64,000 nt of DNA from Ephemerocybe angulata (taxonomy: Eukaryota > Basidiomycota > Agaricomycetes > Agaricales > Psathyrellaceae). The number at the start of each line of letters is the position of its first letter. Position 1 is the stretch's first letter. The notes under the pieces are model-generated. The model was not told the origin of the DNA. It was given only the letters and a program-made list of their open reading frames with translations, and did no database searches. Positions 12,801-21,363 of the stretch are shown piece by piece. The position numbers were made by a program, and so were the translations under genes. The stretch is from assembly GCA_013368325.1 (NCBI GenBank), contig JAACJK010000064.1:1-64000 (forward strand). Direction: 5' to 3'.

Positions 12801-12927
12801 GGATAAAATACTGCAGGAGATGTCGGGGGAGCTACGAGACGAGATAGCACGGCTAGACTCGTTAGATGCCAAAAGCTCTACAGAGTTCGCTAAATACAAC
12901 GCTGTATCACAACTGCTGGATGTGTAG
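6889..12927 (+). CDS. Helitron Rep-helicase (RepHel) transposase
   Basis: A single uninterrupted 2012-codon ORF. The N-terminal third carries paired CxxC motifs (C279/C282 and C345/C348). A region with FANMSVFEKALICRVR follows, typical of the conserved block before the Helitron Rep domain. The HUH nuclease motif HCHMLLW is at residue 854 and the two catalytic tyrosines lie in YYVTDYITK (Y1039 and Y1043). A basic linker rich in K and R follows. The C-terminal PIF1-type helicase has Walker A GGEGGTGKS (Lys 1530), Walker B DEVSM (Asp 1601), a LGDFFQLAPP motif, and a final YKSQGRTLERAIVDL/VMLSRV segment near residues 1928-1965. These are the activities for rolling-circle transposition. All key residues are intact with no stop, so the element is recent or active. 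I could not place the element's ends confidently. Confidence 0.97.
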   Translation: MPTPDITTVPNTISVPPESHTAVPLYSIVKSGSGSLSTEKTMVDPGTWKRGVNYHGVAQYMSREDPRLQDSELIILTNPICEIIAVFPYISGPDLKVLSRFHGLYPNAKTSSREVARDLLHHVCTPKCHTTLLVFRKRDKLRALKPWEALSRVWDWSALNSNRPNPPPSVISSEHSVASFSSRYRVHSSEDRARNRPCQMPTVTARHLPPICAPSHDEGPSHSIDPPDRLPIKRKSAQARAEPKNVTAHLLPLDDASKIQIIAEWQQEMALTSFMKKPCAVCSTMARAPDLVKLDSNEIDLKVLRNDHVPPHLLPTSYNIAAYDGALLEPEGLEDRQRKASMNVCKDCKSDLINGKMPKFALSNWLYYARERLPEDVALGFANMSVFEKALICRVRTNSLLCRFSLEGVEKDPRNDNFVQRRRHMRGNIVSTPLDVARTSTALPPPASEIKDTLCALITSSNVPSDATIETLTPIMVRKSRVKRLIEFLVGNNPHYTKCDGFKGFSSEYLNNLFEGTTDSGVPAAATIGHIPINRALESLTEDHIGRMDEIEGLLMENVAYTSGDHSPQSYREMTFEAAERCAAAKPFLFSRSGSQPVPDINNPAWLSWAHPNADPYGLGGFNDPRRKRVIGMEQQLKHLLTAKDPLFERDPQLAFDVYNIIRKSAVNTSIRFAVPYYRYTKTVDRLAALDKNQVNALRHKFQHDPMYKPSSTEEIEITRVLSSIAPLAKQVPGTVSQKIKMRNEIRSIIGQRGSPTLFVTINPSDYHNPIVSVLAKRPAHPSELEQLRSITTKERGHTAVEHPVACAQFFDAMMRAFIRIILRHGRRGNSPGIFGHCEAYYGTVETQGRGTLHCHMLLWLKDHLPPETLADTLKTSSEYGNALIKWVDSIMCSGFIGSRSVENRLPGENDAETIAPRDPHPASKIDPKVTNLSQSEFMLEMKDHVDDLLTRFNWHKHNGSCWKYLKTGEARVPENCRFGMDGTVIDETTVNTNTGAVIVKRTHPNMTHYNPTVTFLMKCNTDIKFIGSGGDAKAFMYYVTDYITKAPLSMHAGLTALAYAIRQGEERNVILPSNGVSDPKKAVTIAINSMLGRQELSHPQVMSYVLGGGECYTSERFQAINWAEVLRYITREETINPAFNISEEQTSQGIDDLRLAMSAEKDEIVASNSLLDYIFRPANEPFESMGLYNHIASTRRTTRKKGESGVFSSSKHPQYKSHGLGLRRLHVIPVLLGPAIQRRHGSESEQEAWARDICILFSPWRVPSDIVPTQPSWKPQAEELLHRLSPTDLKIVENMGVVAEGRQARDDRPRGKRKTLSEIALIDMDLMPDLDSDEPVADSNIYAAALEPPENARDTSTHTRISHYLEDLLGPGSSWAVQQCFPPLAASEAHGGAYDTAGAPTPTDEDADEESSRMAKQRRYMMKAKGRKRAREDDGKQTKTTRKRKRARLIVPTTDIVSVEAVHLDSTPTGPQVKMAPSCLKTSAHALAIKRQLISNIEQYRAYRTITNHAISNGPQLLMYIGGEGGTGKSYLIESIIEFFKLANRESEVRIGAFTGIAASLIGGNTLHSLLSIGSNHKKMSTLVKQLSSEWSGVKYLFIDEVSMISAPFLASISSKLQLSQSDHPSNCLRIFGGINVIFLGDFFQLAPPKQSPVYAYKLVRNPSFVETRSSVGLDAISGAYLWRQITQVTILRQTKRHEGDKLLSKLLSVIRSRQCIDNTGKQTKVDGLTVVEHLRRRDFEFVARTEPHTIKAFENAPTIVGNRMIRDLLNTIMLSAHANRQSEPIALYYSKDTIRAEPVSRKAALLLWSLPSKSTKDVLGQLPMFIGMKVMITENVSIQYKVVNGSEGTICGIRYDELEGRRYATVAYVKIPTSTLVHAPNLDPGVVPIFPSKTSIKYPTRLRNTVSKTFSRQQLPLVPAYSYTDYKSQGRTLERAIVDLASAKQQGVYVMLSRVTTLRGLLILRWFPEDKILQEMSGELRDEIARLDSLDAKSSTEFAKYNAVSQLLDV

Positions 12928-13203
12928 AGCACTTATACTAGACAAACAAAGCGCTATCGTTTCACAAGAGCCGCAGTATGAGGGACGTAAGCTGCTACGA
13001 GGTCTACACATGCATCCCGTAGTTGTACTAAAAGGTCGACGGTTCCACAATAGAGAACATCCTCCCCCTGAGCGGGTGAGATCCATCCTCCCGCTCGCGC
13101 ACCAGCCGATTAGGGTCGCCTCCGTGATAAAGGTCAGGGGAATCTGAACTGCTGCCAGAACATGAGCCCTCAGAGGCAGCTGCGCTTTGACCGCGATGCT
13201 CTA
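12928..13203. other. Gap between Helitron ORF and cyclin gene
   Basis: No gene. A 7-bp inverted repeat GAGCGGG...CCCGCTC lies at about 13070-13096. It is the sort of hairpin expected near a Helitron 3' end, but the canonical CTRR terminus does not follow at the right distance. Confidence 0.35.
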
Positions 13204-13815
13204 TTACTCCAGTATCTGCGATAAATCAGCCAAAGCCATAATAAGGAAAGGACGAAGGTACTGACCGTGGCCTGTTCCAGAGGAAGGACCCGGCAACCCC
13301 TCCCGCATGGTCAACGAAAGAGGGATCGACGGGTACTGAGCGCGGTCACGAGAGAACCCCTCCCTTACGAACCTCTCAAATCCAGCCAGGGCGTCCCCAT
13401 CTACGCGAAGATTCCATTCCAACATCCTGCACATCTCGCGCTCCATTCGACCAATCTCTCGGAGCGAGAAATAAGGCGTCACGACATTTGACCAAGACAA
13501 ATTATTGTAGGCCTCATCGTATGTCATCTTGGTCGCAATCATGAGGGCAGATAGAAAAAGCCGATGACCCGAGATCCCACTGCGATCAGGACACCTCGCC
13601 TTGAGCCGCGCGACGAGGATAAGAGCTCCAAAAGAAACGGAAGAGTGCAAATCCGTCCGTCTTAACATATGGCAAATAAACTCCGGTAATGGAGGGAGGT
13701 CCTGATCACCGACAGAATGCTCAACGGGACATCCAAATAGATGCACCACTACACGAGAACACAACCTGGCGAGGTCAGCATATTCATGGAGGAGTGAGGG
13801 AGTAGACCTGCACAT
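13204..13815 (-). CDS. PCL-type (Pho80-like) cyclin
   Basis: The protein is 203 aa from the chosen start. The cyclin box includes an FGALILVARLK helix, then GHRLFLSALMIATKM, DEAYNNLSWSNVV and FSLREIGRMEREMCRMLEWNLRVD. This last stretch is diagnostic of basidiomycete PCL/Pho80-like cyclins, which partner a Pho85-type CDK in nutrient and cell-cycle control. An ORF extends 20 codons upstream to 13875. However, a TATATA box at about 13855-13861 lies inside that extension, so the ATG at 13815 (MCRSTPS) is preferred. The C-terminus is short compared with most family members. It is convergent with the Helitron ORF, 276 bp away. Confidence 0.85.
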   Translation of the reverse strand: MCRSTPSLLHEYADLARLCSRVVVHLFGCPVEHSVGDQDLPPLPEFICHMLRRTDLHSSVSFGALILVARLKARCPDRSGISGHRLFLSALMIATKMTYDEAYNNLSWSNVVTPYFSLREIGRMEREMCRMLEWNLRVDGDALAGFERFVREGFSRDRAQYPSIPLSLTMREGLPGPSSGTGHGQYLRPFLIMALADLSQILE

Positions 13816-13854
13816 GGGATGGTGGAGCCATCCAAGAAACGGAAGGATATGTGA

Positions 13855-13861
13855 TATATAA
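13855..13861 (-). promoter_or_regulatory. TATA box of the cyclin gene
   Basis: CTTTATATATC on the minus strand lies about 40 bp upstream of the cyclin ATG at 13815, a normal distance for a TATA-driven start. Confidence 0.5.
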
Positions 13862-14125
13862 AGAAACGGGAACACATTGAACTAAGGTAAGATGCTCACC
13901 TACACGTTCGCAGACCTAAGGTCCTTATCTCCCCTCTACATGACTCAGTAGGACACAGATCTTGACCCGATGGGCGAAGAGAACGGAAACCCGAAGAACT
14001 GCCGCGCAAGCAATAAATTGTGCTATGTACACAGACCCCAATCCAGTACTGTACAGCTAAGTCTACTATAAGCAACTATTACACGCGACGAGGCAACATA
14101 TCCGACCTGTCAGACCTTCTACATC

Positions 14126-15861
14126 CTACAAGGTAAGAGCACGCAACTCGTCATAGTCTTCTGGTTGCACCACCTGGATCGAGAGTTGGGAGCCAGGAGC
14201 TTGAACTGTTTTGAGGCGAGACTGTAGCTCTGCCTCAGAAACTTTGGGCTCTTTCGCATAAGATATTGTCAACGCGCACTTTCCAGCGCTTCCCTTTCGG
14301 CTAAAAAATTGGAGCTCATGCGCAAGAACCAGAGAGCTCCGCTTGACGTTCAAGAGCTCCACATGCCTCAGCGCAGGAAAGTGTCGAAGCGGAGGTCCCC
14401 CTCGATGGCAGGTACCGGTCTGTCCGAAAAAATAGCCGCAGGCTGTAGAGCTATCCAACACGAGATGCTGCAACGATGAAAGCGGTGGGAGGAGAAGGGT
14501 AACTATTCCAGGCCCCCCCGTGAGCTCGCATATGCGCAGATACGTGAGGCTGGCCAGCAAGTCGGACGCTCGAAGGAAACGGTCCAATCTCTCTGATATC
14601 TCCTCCGTCTCCCGCCTATCAACGTTGAGCTCCAAGTCAAGGGATACTAGAGCTGGCATCCTCAGGAATTCAAGAACCCTGACCCCTCCTTTCACCAGTT
14701 TGAACGAAGACAAAGACTTGAGTTCCAAGGGAGGGGAAAGATCGTCGTCTTCAAATGGTTCACTCCTCGCGAGATCGAGAGTGAACGTCTTAAGGGAGGC
14801 ACACTGCCCCAACACGTCAATCAACCTCCTGCCTTCCCAATCCCATCTAATAGCGAGCGAAACGAGGGGACCCAAAACACGGGGGGGATATGAATGGGAC
14901 ACTCCAAAGAGTCCATCTCGTCTTCGAAAGCGGTATCTCGCAAGGGGAGAAACACCCCCAGGGAAGGCACCGAAGGAAGGAGGTTGAAGACGGAAGCGGA
15001 CGGATCTGGACCGTCATTCCACCACAGAGGTGTGTCGTCAACGAATTCCAAGGAGAAGGATCGCAATTTCTCCAAGGGATGCGGCTCGGGAGCGCCAGGA
15101 CCTGGACCGAACGCGGCCAACCAGTTCCGAAAGCAGCTGGGTCCAGACAACTGAAGCGTAAGGTGATCGAGCGTAGGTCCTTCCTTGATAAATTTCGTGA
15201 CTAAAGGATGAACGGCCTTGCAAGAACTACCGTCTTCGCAATGGCAGTGCAAATCGACGGAGCTGTAGATGAGACCTTTAGGGCACCCTCCTGATCTGCC
15301 GATCCAAACAACCAACTTCTTGTAATCCTCTTCGTGAAGACGTTGGGCACCCACAGTGCCTTGATCTGGACAAATACAAGGTCCCAATATCACCCCTCTC
15401 CAGAGTGCGGGGGTGCTCAACGTCGCGAGCCTCCACCCCAAGCACACGCTTCCCAAATTCCCCAACATCTCCCTATCACTTGAGTTGAGAAACGAGGGAA
15501 CGACCAGCTTGAATATTTCGCCTAGAATCTCCATAGGTACTCTTCGAACGGGGGAGAGGACGGAGCGATACACTTGATGCTCGTCCGCAAGCTTGGCTGC
15601 GCACTCAGTCATGAAGTCAAGCTGGCGAGCGATCGCTTCGGCGCGGTACCGGATGCACATGGTCTGCATGGGGTTAGGGACGGCGTTTCCGAACAACAGG
15701 GCGACGATGTCGTCTGCATCGTCCGCGGCGAAGGGACCAAGATAAGCAGAGGTAAGACGAGACGACGGTACAGAGGTAACACGAAACGACATAACAGAAA
15801 GGGTGTCGAGCTCCAATGCCAAATACCGACGGTTTTTAACCTCACTAAGATTGTTTGGCAC
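14126..15861 (-). pseudogene. F-box/LRR-type protein, frameshifted at a C7 run
   Basis: The 5' frame (15861 to about 14885) carries an N-terminal helix, then the agaricomycete F-box PVRRVPMEILGEIFKLVVP and CLGWRLATLSTPALWRGV. The 3' frame (about 14900 to 14126) continues with leucine-rich segments such as LVSLAIRWDW, SSLQHLVLDSS and FPALRHVELLNV. The frames meet at seven C residues (G7 at 14881-14887 on the plus strand). One more C would join them at IPPRVLGPLVSLAI, which fits the family layout. F-box proteins of this type recruit substrates to SCF ubiquitin ligases. Either the gene is broken by a homopolymer deletion or this is a sequencing error. An alternative start is at the internal MSFRVTS. 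Confidence 0.75.
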
Positions 15862-15872
15862 TGTATACAGTC

Positions 15873-16023
15873 AAAGGTACGCACCTTAGCTACACAATCA
15901 GAATACATACACAACCTAAGGTGCGCACCTTTGCTTAAAGGCCGGCGTTACTTGGGGGTACCCTTAGCACCTTACCAAACAAGTACAGGCGCGACCCAAG
16001 CTGTACAGCCTAAGGTGGGTACC
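15873..16023. promoter_or_regulatory. Repeated AAGGTnCGCACCTT-type palindromes
   Basis: A perfect 14-bp palindrome AAGGTGCGCACCTT lies at 15918-15931. A near copy, AAGGTACGCACCTT, lies at 15874-15887, and a half-site AAGGTGGGTACC at 16012-16023. They sit between the start of the F-box gene and the start of the retropepsin gene, which diverge. They look like binding sites for a dimeric regulator. Confidence 0.4.
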
Positions 16024-16123
16024 ATCCGAGATGGGTAGATTCCCAGAGTGATTCAACCAGTCCCAGCCCACAACCCCAGACTACTTAAAGGCCAGGACTC
16101 AAAGGCATTGAAGACAATACCAA

Positions 16124-17116
16124 ATGGCCACCCAGCGCATACCCCACCCCATCGGCGCACATAGGTGTACCTTACCCCTTTCGATGGGGGCATCCATGCA
16201 AGTACCTCAATACGAGTTCGACAGGGAATCCAGCAACCACCGCACACAAAGCCCATCTCCCCTCCAACACGACGAGATGCACGTAGATCCTGGCCCCTAC
16301 TCGAACTGCAACGGAACCAACCGCTACCCATGCAGAACACATCGGAGAGGACCTGAAGCAGACGTCGCCCCCCTGCTTGCCCCTCCTAAAAGTCGGTCCG
16401 CGAATTATCCATGGAACGGACCTGGGGTCAGATCACCATCGACGTTGCTAATAAACACGGTCTTCAGACCGTGGTCGAACAGCAAAAACACCGTCTCCAT
16501 AACAGCAATGATCGACAGTGGCGCCACCAACTGCTACATGGACAAAGGCTTCGTTTCGTTGTACAAGCTCCCAGCGCGGAAGCTGTCCACGCCGCTGAAC
16601 ATATACAACGCAGACGGGTCCGAGAATACGTCAGGACAAATAACGGCGACGTGCACGTTGCCGGTGCAAATATCAAACCACATCGAAATGCTATCCTTCT
16701 TCGTCACCTCCCTGAACCATCCAGTCATTCTAGGGTTCGCATGGCTAGCGCGCCACAACCCAGAAATCAATTGGACAACCAAAACGCTGTCCTTCACCAG
16801 GTGCCCTGAGATCTGCTACAAACACCTCGCAACCCCAATCCTAGACCCAGTAATACCCTGCTTGGACCTCAACATAAACGAGTCCCGATTCGCCATGGAC
16901 TTCGAAGATGAAAGAGGGGAGAACCAGACGACCTTAATCGAGGGGCAGTATCGAACAGGAAGGAAGTTGCAACGTTCGAGAGATCAAGGCGAAAGTACGT
17001 CGAGTGCCCGCAGGAAAAGAGAAGTTCGCCTTAGGAGGTCGGCTCGACAAAGGGAACTGAGGACAGCAGCAGAGGAAGAAAGGAAAGCAAAGAGGTCAAG
17101 GGGCACAGTGTGTTGA
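16124..17116 (+). CDS. Retropepsin-like aspartic protease ORF (Ty3/gypsy type)
   Basis: The protein is 330 aa. Residues 100-230 form a retroviral-type aspartic protease: SITAMIDSGATNCYMDKGFV with the catalytic DSGAT at residue 131, a flap-like region, and PVILGFAWLARHNPEINW. That last stretch is the usual end of the gypsy protease before reverse transcriptase. The N-terminal 100 residues are low complexity with no CCHC zinc knuckle. The C-terminus is a basic, charged helix rich in RKREVRLRRSARQRELR. No reverse transcriptase, RNase H or integrase follows within the next kilobase. It is either a truncated retrotransposon or a single-domain, possibly domesticated, protease gene. The ORF itself is intact. 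Confidence 0.75.
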   Translation: MATQRIPHPIGAHRCTLPLSMGASMQVPQYEFDRESSNHRTQSPSPLQHDEMHVDPGPYSNCNGTNRYPCRTHRRGPEADVAPLLAPPKSRSANYPWNGPGVRSPSTLLINTVFRPWSNSKNTVSITAMIDSGATNCYMDKGFVSLYKLPARKLSTPLNIYNADGSENTSGQITATCTLPVQISNHIEMLSFFVTSLNHPVILGFAWLARHNPEINWTTKTLSFTRCPEICYKHLATPILDPVIPCLDLNINESRFAMDFEDERGENQTTLIEGQYRTGRKLQRSRDQGESTSSARRKREVRLRRSARQRELRTAAEEERKAKRSRGTVC

Positions 17117-17527
17117 GCTAACGCCTGGTAAGCGGTCTCCCACGAGGTACACAGAGCCCAGGCCTCATTGCCTTTTTGCCTTAGACATCAATCATGTAAT
17201 CATTACATAAGAATCAATCAAATACTAAAAAGGACTTTATCTCCTAATATGGGCATGCTGGAAGCTGAAACCATTCGACGAGGCCCTACGTAGACAAAAC
17301 CTTCCCACTTTTCAAGTGTCCAGGAACTCCGAACAATGAATTTGCACTGCCACCATCAACGTGTTGCCTTCCGCGGCTTAATCAACTCTTGGACCTGAAC
17401 CACAACTTTGTCCTCTATGCTCGGCCCCACTGCCTCAGTGTCCCATATACCAGTATATCAGGCGTGGACTCGCCTCATCGCCTCTTAATCCAATACTATT
17501 ACCACCACCTCGCTCGCCCGAGCTACG
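17117..17527. other. Gap between retropepsin ORF and FunK1-1
   Basis: No gene or RNA feature seen. It likely holds the 3' end of the retropepsin gene and the promoter of the kinase gene; no clear TATA box was found. Confidence 0.35.
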
Positions 17528-20351
17528 ATGGACCCACCAGCTACTATGAACCCACCAGCTACTCCTCGGCCTCACCTCGACAGTGCTCGACCTATGTCTA
17601 CCCCACGGAGCCAAACTGTCCAATCAACAGTCGACTCATTGCAGAAAACCCAGTTTGAGTGAGTGACCTTTAGTCGATTTGGAGTAGCTTCCCGTTAACC
17701 ATGACCTCTCAGGCGTAAGAGAGTCCGACCTCTGCTTGCGAAGGATGTGAAGACGTTCCAAGTTGGCTCTACCAAGCGGTGGTTGCACTATCATCTTGCT
17801 GCACTCGAAGCGTTCTACTGCGAGGAGAAGGGGAAGCGCGCGAGTATGCAGCAGGTCGAGAAGGATCTGGAGGTCTGCCTCGAGAAGGTCATTAAGACTA
17901 TGGATGAGGCGAAGAACTTGGATACTATCAAGGCCATAAAGGTGGCACTGGGATCTTAGTAAGTCCTTGGAAATTCTGTTATAATCTCCCGCCCTAACTG
18001 CTATCCCCCACACACCCTTCGTTCGCAGTGCGTCAACCCCCCGCGAGAACGCACGATACCCTTACTTCGTGAAGGCCGCTAACCTAGCACTGAAGCTACT
18101 CCAACCAGTTCAAATCGGCGATTCCAAGGCTGCTGTAAACTTCGATCATCCCGACTCTGTCTTGTTCATGACGCACGACCCTAAATACATCAGGTCATAT
18201 CATAAAGGTCACAAGACATTTCGGAAGCCTGACATGATCCTCACGTACCGCAAGCATCTCCAGACGTGCTACAACTCGCCAAGCGACCTACTTGAACAAG
18301 TCTTACGGGCCCCTCCCCGAGCTCTCCAATGGACCGAGGGCCTTTTGTTTGTGGAGAAGAAGCTGGATAAGAAGACACTCGTAGGGCCTGGGGGTGCCTA
18401 TAACGCCTCCACCATGTTGGAGGAAGAGGGCCCGGAAGTGATTGCAGACGTAGAAGAGATTGAGGGTGAACTCCAGGCCGCATTTCCTGATTCGAATGAT
18501 GTCAACTTGATGACACAAGGGCCACCCTCTCCGCACAGGGTTGCGTCAAAGGCTGAAAGCGAAGCGAGTAAGTCACATTCTTTCCCCTGCATTTGCTAGG
18601 ATCTGATTACCGTTGAAGGTGTGGGCACCAAGCGCGGGTCTGAGGCAGCCGGTATCGAAGAACATGCTGTCTCGACAAAATCCCAGAAAGTCGCTGAGGA
18701 CCAGACTGCTAACGTGATGGAAAACAATGAGGCGGATTGCCCAATCGTGCAGCTCGCTGAGTACGCCGCTGAGGCCATGTTCAACTCTTTCGGGCGCAAC
18801 CATGTCTTGGGTATCATGTTGAAAGGTTCGTTTGTCTTAACTTCAAAATGGCATTACTTGCTAATCACGGTCACTCCAGGATCGTTGCTAAACGTATGGC
18901 ACTACGATCATGAATGTCCTCTCCAGATGATCGGCTTCAACTTCATCAAGGATCTGCCTCATTTCTTTCTATTGCTCTTCGTTCTCCAGCGGTTCTCGCC
19001 AAAGGATTGGGGCCACCTTCCTGGGTTCAGCGACTTCAATAAAGGTGTCCCCGAAGGACCAGAGCATGGCGACGCTGAAACGCAGGAACAAGAGGGAACG
19101 ATGGACCTATCGAACATCTGGCGATATGAGGGCGAGTTCGAAGGCGGGAAGACGGCCTCTTTCAAGGGAAGGAGAGCTGACCATTTACCTGACAAATTCG
19201 GAATCAACGGGCGCTCGACTGCCGTGCGGATAGGATCCGTTGCCGTCACCAAGGAAGAGGGGGAGGAGACGATCGACCTGGACTCCGTCCTCAAGCTTTC
19301 ATGGCGCGAAAAAAATCGAAAACGCGAGGAGGAATTTATCAAAAAGGCCCATGACGAGTTCGGGGGGAAAGAGTTCCCACCTGGCGATAACCCTCTGGAC
19401 TATCTCCCGAAGATCCTGGCGTCACACGAGTACTCCGAATTCAGCACCGACATCATCCGGACAGCGGTCCTGAGAGACTTGAACGATATGCGCCCTCTCG
19501 CCGCTCGCGTTCCTGATCTTACTGGTATGCCAAAGTACGACCCTATCCAGTCTCTCACAAAGAAAGGGGACGAGGCATTGCTGGATGGCTTCCTTTCTTT
19601 GATATACTGTGAGTGCTTGTTGTTGACATACATAAGTTCAATTTTTTCTGACGTATCTCCAGGCCATGCGATGCTCTGGAGCATAGGGATCGAACACGGC
19701 GATATCAGTTCTGGAAATCTCATGGTCTATCCAAAAGATGGCAACCCCAAGCTTTGCGACTTTGACCTGGCGCATTTCGCAGACCTAATTCGCCCTGCCG
19801 GTTACTCGAACACCGGAACGTGGGCATTCATGGCCATTGAACTGCTCTCCAAGATGGCAATGGGAGGTCGCGTACCTCGGCTCTACCGGCACGAGATCGA
19901 ATCGTTTGTAGCGGTTCTCATCTGGGTGGCGTTTCGCTATCGAGATGGCGTACTCATCTCTAACCCTCCTTTGGGCGATTGGATCAATACAAGTTACGGT
20001 GAATGCAAGCTCGCGCGGGAGGACACATACATGATCATCCGGGACAATCAGGAGCTCGAGCCCAAGCAGGACAGAATATCACCCGAGTCAAAGCTTTGGC
20101 GCATTCTTCGGGATGCGCTAAACCAGATGTCCAAGGTGGATGGACTGAAAAACGCCGACCGGGTTGATTTATATAGCGCAGATCCAGGGTCAGAGGAAGC
20201 GTTGAAGTTGCAGGCAAAAATCGAGAAGATTGACGGTTTGGGATACATTGATACATTGTTCGTCTGGCAGCTGTTCAAAAGCCCTCGGGGACGAGAGGTA
20301 GCCAGCCTTCTGCAGACATACATCAGGGCTCCCAAGGCTGCGGTAGCATGA
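17528..20351 (+). CDS. FunK1-family protein kinase, copy 1 (full length)
   Basis: Six-exon model: 17528-17658, 17713-17958, 18029-18567, 18619-18825, 18880-19608, 19663-20351. Introns are 51-70 nt and the total is 2541 nt, giving 846 aa in one frame. It starts MDPPATMNPPA. It has the FunK1 N-terminal region with HVLGIMLKGSLLNVWHYDHE, a VLKLSW strand that may hold the ATP-site lysine, and the catalytic core. The catalytic loop reads HGDISSGN, so the Arg of HRD is Gly. The metal motif is DFDLA instead of DFG, followed by GTWAFMAIELL and a long alpha-helical C-lobe ending RLYRHEIESFVAVLIW...GDW. FunK1 kinases are expanded in mushroom-forming fungi and mostly uncharacterised. Its C-lobe is nearly identical in nucleotides to copies 2 and 4. 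Confidence 0.9.
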
Positions 20352-20710
20352 TCTCCTAAATGTTTTGTCAACTTAGTCTGTTTGTGTTATATCCCGGCTC
20401 ATTCGAACCATGTACTTATATCATGATACCATTCACTTCTCTTGAAGCTTGAAGCTTGGATATTTGAATATTGAATACCCTTATGAATTACCGTTATTTG
20501 ATATCTAAGTTCGAGAGATTCAGCTGCCTTATCAAAAATGATAAAGCCCGTGGTTGGGCAGAGTACATACTTAATATTTAATGCTCAGTGCAGTTGGCGC
20601 GTTGGCGCCGCAGAGCACGACTGACGATTCGGTAGTAGCCTACCGCCTTGGCGATAGGATCCCCTGGCGGTTCGATTCGTATCTGCTGTCCTAAGGATAT
20701 CCACTCCGTG
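20352..20710 (+). repeat. Duplicated 3' flank of FunK1-1
   Basis: The sequence after the FunK1-1 stop (TGTTTTGTCAACTTAGTC, then GGTTGGGCAGAGTACATAC and GGCGGTTCGATTCGTATC) recurs in order after FunK1-2 at about 26519-26835, with small indels. The two genes were therefore duplicated together with about 350 bp of 3' sequence. Confidence 0.85.
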
Positions 20711-20841
20711 AGGTGAAAGTTCCCGTCCTCTTCTCGTGAGCCAGTAGAAAGGAGTCAGGGCCCCGCACTCAGGTCACCATCTTCATGATACGGTTGTCTC
20801 GCGAGTTGTAGAAGATTTCATAGTACAGTCCACCACTTACG

Positions 20842-21363
20842 CCTTGCCTACGTGGGACCACTACACCCATAACCGTCTGGCGTTCCTCATCCTCACTGCT
20901 AACGGAAGGGAGAAAGGTACGTACCACTGGCACATGTCCGCATTCCCCAGCTAATACAAACGCGCTGTACGCTTACAGTCTTGATTGGCGCCCAGGGAAG
21001 AACGCCCTCTTCACTGGGTTCGTCTCCTACATCGAACACAACACCCAGAACCAGACGAACGTCCGCGGCATGACGCATTTCTGGCTCCAAATAGTCCACT
21101 TTGCGATCCAAAATCTACCAGAGTCAATCCGTCCTGCCGTAGGCGCCGGCTCGTATCCGACATCCGAAGACTTCTTCAGATTCCTGCTCGTTAATCCGCA
21201 TGTCGTCGATGGAGGTCTGTGGACTGAGTATTATAGTAAAGAGACGATTATGAGCCCAGAGGCGAAGGCGGAGATGGTACTACCAGACAAGAAACCACTG
21301 CCGAGTATGGTTAGGAGGGATGCGATTGCTGCGTTTGGGGCGAAGGCGGTAGCGGAAAAATAG
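20842..21363 (+). CDS. Unrecognised conserved-looking protein, 5' end missing
   Basis: Two coding-like blocks. The first (about 20842-20916) reads YALPTWDHYTHNRLAFLILT. The second (about 20950-21363) runs NALYAYSLDWRPGKN, FTGFVSYIEHNTQN, TRGMTHFW-like GMTHFWLQIVHFAIQNLP and EDFFRFLLVNPHVVDGGLW. It ends in an AIAAFGAKAVAEK-like tail. A short 34 nt intron (from GTACGT at 20917) would join them in frame. I do not recognise the family. No upstream ATG fits, and the region above is a dispersed repeat, so it may be a 5'-truncated gene. Confidence 0.4.
   Translation, partial: PCLRGTTTPITVWRSSSSLLTEGRKVRTTGTCPHSPANTNALYAYSLDWRPGKNALFTGFVSYIEHNTQNQTNVRGMTHFWLQIVHFAIQNLPESIRPAVGAGSYPTSEDFFRFLLVNPHVVDGGLWTEYYSKETIMSPEAKAEMVLPDKKPLPSMVRRDAIAAFGAKAVAEK

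Noticed and set aside
12669..12932. Minus-strand ORF over the Helitron 3' end
   Set aside because: Shadow of the helicase domain; no independent motif.
13070..13110. Hairpin after the Helitron ORF as the element's 3' terminus
   Set aside because: A 7-bp stem is present but no CTRR end follows at the expected distance, and the 5' end cannot be found, so the element boundary is not claimed.
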